This document shows, piece after piece, positions 15,317 through 20,946 of a DNA stretch of 23,288 nt. The notes beneath the pieces are model-generated. The model worked only from the letters and a program-made list of their open reading frames with translations, made no database searches and was not told where the DNA came from. Location: positions 1 to 23,288 of the IMG/VR virus record IMGVR_UViG_3300030294_000163. One strand, 5' to 3'. Each line of letters begins with the position of its first letter. The first letter of the stretch is position 1. Source of the stretch: a virus. Made by a program: the position numbers and the translations under genes.

Positions 15317-17269
15317 GTGGCAAGAATCTCAAAACTTAATAGAATTTTCAATAGCATAGAATTAAATTATGCAAATTTAACAAATCAGTTAAATAATTGG
15401 ATCAGTGCAACTTATAAAAAATCAAATATTCTTTATAATTCTGCTTCTCCATATGGACAAATTTTGAATTTTGTTAAAGAAATATTCATACAAAATATAT
15501 TATATGTCAAAAATGCAGTAAGACAATTAGATATAGATCAAGCTGTTACTATCAGAACGATAAGAAATATCGCAAGAATTTCAGGACACAATCCATCTAG
15601 GGCAATATCAGCTCAAGGAACATTGAAATTTAAACTTAAGCAAGGAACAGATATCAGTCAGATTGCAGGTGGTAAAATTATAATATACAATGAAACACAA
15701 TTAAAAAATATATCTAATAGTCTTTATTATTCAATAAAAACAGGAACGTATAGAAATTATTATACTTTAAAAAGTGGTTGTCAATTTTTCATTAATATAG
15801 TTCAAGGTAAATATGAAACACAAACATTCACTGGTGATGGTACATTATCTCAATCATTTCAAGTTGTAGTTAGCAACAATTCAACAATTGATAATTTTGA
15901 TTTTCAAATATCATTAAATGGAGTAACATTAAAAGTAAGAGATCATTTATATGATATGCTACAAGATGAATATGCATGTTATACTAGAACTGGATTTAAC
16001 GGTGGATTAGATGTATACTTTGGTAATGGTATAAATGGTTGTATTCCTAATATTGGTTCTGTCATAGAAGTTAAATATTTAACAACAAATGGATTGGCTG
16101 GCAATATATTAAATAACAATATCAATGGATTCAATTTTATTACAGATATATATGACAGTGAAGGTAACATTATACAAGCTGATAAATTATTTGATATTTT
16201 TATAGAAACTGATATAAATTTTGCCAGTGATGGTGAGAGTATTGAATATACCAGATCTGTAATTCCTTATGTGTCAAGAAATTTTGTTCTTGCTACACCT
16301 GATCAATTTATATACCATCTAATGAAATTGAATATGTTTTCAAAAGTTAACGCATTCAATACATTAGATACTATTAAAATTGATCTAAATTCTTCTACTA
16401 CCAATTTAGTAGAAACAAATTTAAATGAAATGTATTTGTATTTAATACCAAGAATAACAGATCATTTTTCATCTAGTGTTAATTATTTTAATGTTCCTTT
16501 TGATTATTTTTATCTTAATCAAGATGAAAAAAATAGAATTATAAGTTATCTTAAAATTCAAGGTATTGTTAGTATATCATCAATAATAAATATCATAGAT
16601 CCAATAATAAAAAAATATATAGTAAATGTTTTTATTAGAAGGTATGATGATACATCAGAAGATAATATCAGAGAACAAGTTCTTGATACATTATCAACAT
16701 ACTTCTCTTCATATAGTAGATATGATAGAATTGTAAAAGCGAATTTAATAACAGAATTAAAAGATATTGATGGAATAGATTCTATAAATTTGGAATTTGT
16801 AGGTAAAGACAATGAAGATTACAATAGAAATGGAGCATTATTATCCTCTACGCAACCAAATGTATTACAATCTACTTATGTGTCTAATTCTAACTCTGTA
16901 AATGCATACACTAATGTATATCAAAGTACAATAACATCAGCAAACAACTCAAACGCTATGAAATCTGATAGTAGTAAATCTGCAACAACTCCAAATTATT
17001 CAAGTTCAATAATTGGAAATTCAAATTTATCTGCTTCTATTGGTAATAGCACAGTTGTATCATATAATAATACATCACAATATGATTCATCAAAACTGAT
17101 TGGATTAGATCCAGTGTTGGGTGATATCATCATAGGAAACAACGAACTAGTAGTATTAAGAGGTGGTTGGATAAATAGAAACGGTATTTATTTTGGAGAA
17201 GATCCTACATCATCATCAGGATTTAGTACTGTTAATATTATTTGGAAAGGAGTAACATACAGAACATAA
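15317..17269 (+). CDS. gp6: Baseplate wedge protein, gp6-like (Baseplate_J)
   Basis: A 650-residue protein of about T4 gp6 length (660). The key signature is DVYFGNGINGCIPNIGSVIE then VKYLTTNGLAGNI at about residues 232-263: F-G-(D/N)-G-x-x-G-x-x-P-x-x-G ... GLAGN is the Baseplate_J pattern. The N-terminal part is helical (QLNNWISATYKKSNILY, YGQILNFVKEIFIQNILYV) and includes RTIRNIARISGHNPSRA, a segment common in gp6-type wedge proteins. Residues about 510-595 are a Ser/Asn/Thr-rich linker, followed by a compact C-terminal beta segment (DIIIGNNELVVLRGGWI). The protein would join wedges into the baseplate ring. The start is GTG at 15317; a TAA lies three codons upstream in frame and no ATG is nearer. 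Confidence 0.8.
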   Translation: MARISKLNRIFNSIELNYANLTNQLNNWISATYKKSNILYNSASPYGQILNFVKEIFIQNILYVKNAVRQLDIDQAVTIRTIRNIARISGHNPSRAISAQGTLKFKLKQGTDISQIAGGKIIIYNETQLKNISNSLYYSIKTGTYRNYYTLKSGCQFFINIVQGKYETQTFTGDGTLSQSFQVVVSNNSTIDNFDFQISLNGVTLKVRDHLYDMLQDEYACYTRTGFNGGLDVYFGNGINGCIPNIGSVIEVKYLTTNGLAGNILNNNINGFNFITDIYDSEGNIIQADKLFDIFIETDINFASDGESIEYTRSVIPYVSRNFVLATPDQFIYHLMKLNMFSKVNAFNTLDTIKIDLNSSTTNLVETNLNEMYLYLIPRITDHFSSSVNYFNVPFDYFYLNQDEKNRIISYLKIQGIVSISSIINIIDPIIKKYIVNVFIRRYDDTSEDNIREQVLDTLSTYFSSYSRYDRIVKANLITELKDIDGIDSINLEFVGKDNEDYNRNGALLSSTQPNVLQSTYVSNSNSVNAYTNVYQSTITSANNSNAMKSDSSKSATTPNYSSSIIGNSNLSASIGNSTVVSYNNTSQYDSSKLIGLDPVLGDIIIGNNELVVLRGGWINRNGIYFGEDPTSSSGFSTVNIIWKGVTYRT

Positions 17270-17271
17270 TT

Positions 17272-17559
17272 ATGAAATATTTGAAAAAATTTGAAAAAAA
17301 GAATCTAATATACATAGAGGGTGATCATGTGTTTGTTTCTGGCTATCCAGATATTAACAATTTTTGTCAAATATCTAAAATCAATAGTCATAAATCAAAT
17401 GGTGGTTGGGATTATATGGTTAATTTTTTTGACGATGATGGATATCATTCATTTCCTAACGGAATACACATAGATGAAGATGATATAGATAGATATTTAA
17501 CAGCAGATGAAATTTTAGAATATGAAATAAAAATATCATCTGATAAATATAATATTTAA
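17272..17559 (+). CDS. Tagged small protein (MKYLKKFE start, DKYNI end)
   Basis: A 95-residue protein. The start at 17272 (MKYLKKFEKKN), two bases after the gp6 stop, is preferred over an upstream in-frame ATG at 17242 that would overlap gp6, because MKYLKKFE is the family tag and the tail SSDKYNI also matches. The body (YIEGDHVFVSGYPDI, NNFCQISKIN, WDYMVNFFDDDGYHSFP) looks like an SH3-like barrel with a GD-x-V start. It is the only plus-strand member here and sits in the baseplate operon, which suggests late expression with structural genes and supports a virion or internal-protein role for the family (inference). Its stop overlaps the stop of the convergent gene at 17556. Confidence 0.75.
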   Translation: MKYLKKFEKKNLIYIEGDHVFVSGYPDINNFCQISKINSHKSNGGWDYMVNFFDDDGYHSFPNGIHIDEDDIDRYLTADEILEYEIKISSDKYNI

Positions 17560-17837
17560 TTATTCAAAAACTCGTTGATTATATCATCTTTGTTATCTAA
17601 TACATAGTTATGTATATAATATGCGAGTTTTTTATAATTTTTATATTCATATATATCCTTAATATTATAATCAGTTAAAAAATTATCATCACAAGATAAT
17701 AAATATTCATTTTCTACATCAAACCAATACACCAGCTCATATATTTTATCAACAACTTTCATGGATAACAATACTGCTACTCCATTGTTTATTTTTCCTA
17801 TATAATCAATTACAGATATAAAATTTGACTCATCCAT
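17556..17837 (-). CDS. Small hypothetical protein on the opposite strand of the baseplate operon
   Basis: A 93-residue protein, not recognised. The N-terminal half is strand-like (FISVIDYIGKINNGVAVLLS, KIYELVYWFDVENEYLLS); the C-terminal half is helical and Tyr/Lys-rich (IYEYKNYKKLAYYIHNY, DDIINEFLNN). It is a solitary minus-strand gene between two plus-strand baseplate genes and shares overlapping stop codons (TTAA, 17556-17559) with its convergent neighbour. The AT-rich element at 17851 is nearly palindromic and could serve it as a promoter. It may be a moron-type accessory gene. Confidence 0.6.
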   Translation of the reverse strand: MDESNFISVIDYIGKINNGVAVLLSMKVVDKIYELVYWFDVENEYLLSCDDNFLTDYNIKDIYEYKNYKKLAYYIHNYVLDNKDDIINEFLNN

Positions 17838-17850
17838 TTACAATCTATCT

Positions 17851-17875
17851 TTTTTTATATATATAATAAAAATAA
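17851..17875 (+). promoter_or_regulatory. Putative promoter before the gp25-like gene
   Basis: TTTTTTATATATATAATAAA followed by AATAA, ending 8 bases before the ATG at 17884. It matches the elements at 8111 and 11908. It is close to a palindrome, so it may also fire leftward into the minus-strand gene ending at 17556. Confidence 0.5.
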
Positions 17876-17883
17876 GGTTTAAA

Positions 17884-18255
17884 ATGGCTCTAAATGATAT
17901 AAAAGATTTTAGCATAAGATATCCTGGTCACCCAAAATACTCATCAGATAAAATCATAGAAGATGATGATGTTGAAGTTATAGTTCAAAAATTAGAAATG
18001 ATACTATACACAAACAAAGGCGATGTATTGGGTGATGAAGACATGGGCGCAAATTTGGAATACTATCTTTGGCAAACTAATGTTACAACAGAAACACTAA
18101 AAAATTTAGTAGATGAGCAAATTCAGATATATATACCTGAACTATTAGCGATTGGCTACAATTTTGATTTGTATTTATATGAAGGAACATTACAGGATAT
18201 TCTACGCTTAGATTTTTCAATAAAAGGATATAATATTGAATTTATTTATGAATAA
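17884..18255 (+). CDS. gp25: Baseplate wedge protein, gp25-like
   Basis: A 123-residue protein, close to T4 gp25 (132). The GPW/gp25 fold is visible: DVEVIVQKLEMILYTNKGDV then LGDEDMGANLEYYLWQTNV at about residues 30-68, the position of the conserved L-x-T-x-x-G-x ... P/D-x-x-G-x-x-L pattern, followed by a helix (TTETLKNLVDEQIQIYIPEL) and C-terminal strands (NFDLYLYEGTLQDILRLDFS). In contractile tails this protein links wedge and sheath initiation. The last 8 bases overlap the next gene's ATG, so the HAD gene and TerL may be translated from the same transcript. Confidence 0.85.
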   Translation: MALNDIKDFSIRYPGHPKYSSDKIIEDDDVEVIVQKLEMILYTNKGDVLGDEDMGANLEYYLWQTNVTTETLKNLVDEQIQIYIPELLAIGYNFDLYLYEGTLQDILRLDFSIKGYNIEFIYE

Positions 18256-18659
18256 TTATATTTTCACTGATATTGATGGAGTTTTAAATCCTAAATATAA
18301 AAAGAATTGGGATAAAAAATGTATTAATAATTATAATAGAATTTGTAGCGATTTAAATTTAATTGCTATCATAACATCAACATGGAGAGTTAGATATACA
18401 ATAGAAGAATTACAAAAAATATTCATTAAACAAGGAATAAAAGTAATTATAAATGATTACACACCAATTTTAAATACTGATAGAGGGTTAGAAATAAAAA
18501 AAATGGTTAGATGATAATGAGCATGATAAATATGTAATTATTGATGATAAAATTTCTGAAATAGTACCGTATGTTAATAATATAATACACTGTAAAGGAT
18601 GGATTGGATTAACAGAAGAACATTACGAAGAAATAAAAAAAATGATGAATTATGGCTGA
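18248..18659 (+). CDS. HAD-type phosphatase (HAD_SAK-like), broken by a homopolymer frameshift
   Basis: ATG at 18248 gives MNNYIFTDIDGVLNPKYKKN; DIDGV is HAD motif I (catalytic Asp and second Asp). IAIITSTWR is motif II (Thr/Ser), with W-R typical of the HAD domain of Swiss-army-knife RNA-repair proteins and similar small phage phosphatases. After RGLEIKK the frame breaks at an eight-A run (18496-18503). With seven A the sequence continues WLDDNEHDKYVIIDDKISEI, whose VIIDD is motif IV, then CKGWIGLTEEHYEEIKKMM to a TGA at 18657. The rejoined protein is about 137 residues, complete for this family. A TTG at 18236 was rejected as a start. It overlaps both gp25 and TerL-N by 8 bases. The substrate is unknown; nucleotide or nucleic-acid end phosphates are the likely type. 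Confidence 0.7.
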
Positions 18660-19167
18660 TAATAAAGTTGAAGATTTTATATTAACAACAGAAATTGTAA
18701 ATGAAATAACAATAAAAGAAAATTTAGGTAAACCTTTAAAAAGGTTTGAAAAATTGTGGTTCTCTAACATGAGAGGTATTCGCAGAACAAATCTAACATT
18801 TGCTATGACTGAGTTAGAATTTGAAGAATATATAAAATGTAAAATCAATGTTCAATATTTTGCTGAACATTATTGTCAAATTAAAAGAGAAGATGGTTCA
18901 ATTGGTCCAATGAAACTACGTGACTATCAAAAAGATATTATTGACTTATATACAAAAAATTCAAGAAGTATATTAATGGCAAGTCGGCAGACAGGAAAAT
19001 GTAATTATTTTAACAACAAAGTTTTGATGAAAAATATTGACGGTACAGAATATACTATATCTATTGGAGAGTTATATTATAATGAATTAAAGAAGGATAG
19101 GAAGTTTAATATATTTGAAAAAATAAAAATACTTTTATATAAAATAATAGATAAAATTGAAAAATAA
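18652..19167 (+). CDS. terL: TerL N-terminal fragment fused to split-intein N-fragment
   Basis: A 171-residue protein in two parts. Residues 1-116 are the N-terminus of the large terminase: the helical lead-in, MKLRDYQKDIIDLYTKN at about 87-103 (adenine/Q-motif area), and SILMASRQTGK at 106-116, the Walker A P-loop minus its final Thr. Residue 117 is Cys, and CNYFNNKVLMKNIDGTEYTI then SIGELYY is intein block A. Residues about 150-171 (KFNIFEKIKILLYKIIDKIE) form an amphipathic helix and then the gene stops. The IntN is therefore 55 residues, much shorter than the usual ~100, and the split lies between blocks A and B, as in AceL-TerL-type inteins. The partner is at 20947. A two-way terminator follows at once. 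Alone this protein lacks Walker B and the nuclease, so activity requires trans-splicing. Confidence 0.9.
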   Translation: MADNKVEDFILTTEIVNEITIKENLGKPLKRFEKLWFSNMRGIRRTNLTFAMTELEFEEYIKCKINVQYFAEHYCQIKREDGSIGPMKLRDYQKDIIDLYTKNSRSILMASRQTGKCNYFNNKVLMKNIDGTEYTISIGELYYNELKKDRKFNIFEKIKILLYKIIDKIEK

Positions 19168-19196
19168 AAAATTGTGACTAAAAGTCACAATTTTTT
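19166..19196. terminator. Two-way terminator between TerL-N and the endonuclease gene
   Basis: AAAAAATTGTGACT (19166-19179) and AGTCACAATTTTTT (19183-19196) form a perfect 14-bp stem with an AAA loop. A-run and T-run at both ends make it work for both strands. It lies between the stop of the TerL N-half (19167) and the stop of the convergent endonuclease gene (19204). Confidence 0.85.
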
Positions 19197-19203
19197 AAAA
19201 AGT

Positions 19204-20825
19204 TTATTTTTTATAAATAAATTTCATATTTCCGGAATCATATATTCTATAAATTTTTCTTTCTAGCATAATATCATGTTCTGTTTTATTAATGTTATTA
19301 ATATTTTCTTTTATTAATTTATTTTTTTTGAAATTAAATCTATCTTTTTTTATCCCATTAATTATATAACAATATGAAGGTGATGTATTTTTTATAAAAT
19401 TAAATCCTAATTTATAACACATTTCTCCTTTACTCCAAGATTTATCATCATAACATATTATTTCATCATAATCATATTTATCTATAAAATAATCAAAAAT
19501 TTTATTATATCCTTCTATAACTATAGTATTTAATTTATCACAAAATCTCAACATTTCACAAGATTTATAATCATTTTTATGCTGTTTATCTTTTTTTATA
19601 TTACCAAATATCATTAATGACACGAGAGAATCTTCATAATAAAGTCCAATTTTAATTTTAGAATTTATATATCCTTGTAAATGATTTTTATTTAAAAAAT
19701 CATTTACAATATTATTATCTGATATTTCGATTATATTAGTTTTTGTTGATAATATTTTATTTTCAATATTATCTAATATATTTAAAATTTTTGATTTTAT
19801 AATGTCTTTTTTGTATATCCAATCATCTTCATAAATATGAATTAATTGTATTCCTTTATCTTCACACATTTTAGTTTTCATTGAATGATAATTATTTGGT
19901 TTATACAATTCATTGTGCCAATATAATCCATTAAATTCAAATGCCAATTTTAAATCTGTAATATAAATATCCAACTCAAAAGGATTTATTACAAATCTAT
20001 CATTTTTAACAATATTATAATTACAATTATTAAAAATAAAATCACATACATCATTTTCTTTATCTGAATTTGAACTTCCTATTGGATTACAAATAGTACA
20101 CAACGATGTATCTGTACATATTCTATTATAAAATATAGTTTTTGGAATTTCAAATTTATGTCCTTTTTCACACTTACATATATAATTATATTTTTCGTAA
20201 TTCACATCTAATAAATTATATTTAGCATACATGTTTATTAGTCTTTCCTTTCTTTTATCAAATATTTTTTCTCTAATATAATCCACTTTAAATATACTAT
20301 CTACACCATATTTTTTAAGACAAGTTTCTTTATTTTTAATCATATTATTATAATTTTTATCACCATATTTTTCTAATTTTGTTTCTTTATTTTTAATCAT
20401 ATTATTATAATTTTCATTACCATATTTTTCTAATTTTATTTTTTTTATATTTTTTTAGAACATTCTAATTTATTAAAATGATCAACTCCATATTTTTTGA
20501 GACAAGTTTCTTTATTTTTTTCTATGTTATTATAATTTTTATTTCCATATTTTTTTAATTTTGTATCTTCTGTTTTTAAATGTTTACATTTAATACAATA
20601 ATACATTTTAGATTTTTCAATGTTATTATTATATAATCTATATTGTATATATTTTTCATCCCCACAATTATCACATTTCACATTAACTTTAAAGGCACTT
20701 GTTTTTTGTAAATCTTCTATTTTAATATTGAAATTATCACCAGTTTTTAATATATATCCTATACTTCTATAATATGTAATATTTTTACTACTTACACTAA
20801 TATTCACAAAATCATCAATTATCAT
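19204..20825 (-). CDS. Vsr-like (EDxHD-type) homing endonuclease inside the fractured terL, frameshifted
   Basis: About 540 residues if rejoined. The first frame (ATG at 20825, 126 residues) has a zinc ribbon (FKVNVKCDNCG ... YYCIKCK) and starts a series of 19-residue repeats (KYGNKNYNN, TCLKKYGVD). It stops at the A-run 20450-20456, seven bases on the minus strand; with eight it continues SKKNIKKIKLEKYGNENYNN into the 398-residue frame. That frame holds further repeats, a second zinc site (CKCEKGH ... CTIC), then the nuclease: FELDIYITDLKLAFEFNGLY, WHNEL, and CEDKGIQLIHIYEDDW. This E-L-D ... F-E-x-N ... I-H-x-x-E-D-D-W series is the Vsr-related homing endonuclease family found between split-intein halves and in I-Bth0305I. 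It would cut an unoccupied terL or intein allele to spread. It is convergent with TerL-N and divergent from TerL-C. Confidence 0.85.
20290..20564 (-). repeat. 57-bp imperfect tandem repeats coding KYG modules
   Basis: Five consecutive units of about 19 codons, e.g. TKLKKYGNKNYNNIEKNKE, KLEKYGNENYNNMIKNKE, TKLEKYGDKNYNNMIKNKE, alternating with TCLKKYGVD units. The two central copies are nearly identical at the base level. In free-standing homing endonucleases such modules are thought to add DNA-binding contacts. The frameshift lies between the second and third unit. Confidence 0.8.
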
Positions 20826-20831
20826 ATTCGT

Positions 20832-20849
20832 TTTTTAATTATATATTAA
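20832..20849 (-). promoter_or_regulatory. Putative promoter of the endonuclease gene
   Basis: Minus strand reads TTAATATATAATTAAAAA, 6 bases before the ATG at 20825. The identical 18 bases occur on the plus strand at 20916-20933 before the TerL C-half, so the two genes have matching divergent elements. Confidence 0.5.
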
Positions 20850-20915
20850 TATTTGATAGGTCAAAATGTAATATAACTATTAAAAATAAATAAAAATAAA
20901 TACACTCATCATTTT

Positions 20916-20933
20916 TTAATATATAATTAAAAA
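20916..20933 (+). promoter_or_regulatory. Putative promoter of the TerL C-half
   Basis: TTAATATATAATTAAAAA, 13 bases before the ATG at 20947. Identical to the element before the endonuclease gene and similar to those at 8111, 11908 and 17851. Because a two-way terminator lies upstream at 19166, the C-half needs a promoter of its own. The rest of the 121-base intergenic space (20826-20946) is AT-rich with a short TAAAAATAAA direct repeat (20881-20900) and holds no further gene. Confidence 0.5.
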
Positions 20934-20946
20934 TTAATTAAAATTA

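Noticed and set aside
17242-17271. Upstream ATG at 17242 as start of the tagged gene
   Set aside because: It would overlap gp6 by 28 bases and put ten residues before the MKYLKKFE tag that other family members begin with.
18236-18247. TTG at 18236 as start of the HAD gene
   Set aside because: The ATG at 18248 gives the normal HAD spacing to DIDGV and the same kind of short overlap seen between other genes here.
18652-19167. TerL-N as a truncated pseudogene
   Set aside because: The break is exactly inside Walker A, followed by a proper intein block A, and the matching IntC and the rest of TerL exist downstream with all catalytic residues.
20290-20564. Possible CRISPR or non-coding repeat array
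   Set aside because: The 57-bp units code KYG modules of the endonuclease in frame, with no spacers.
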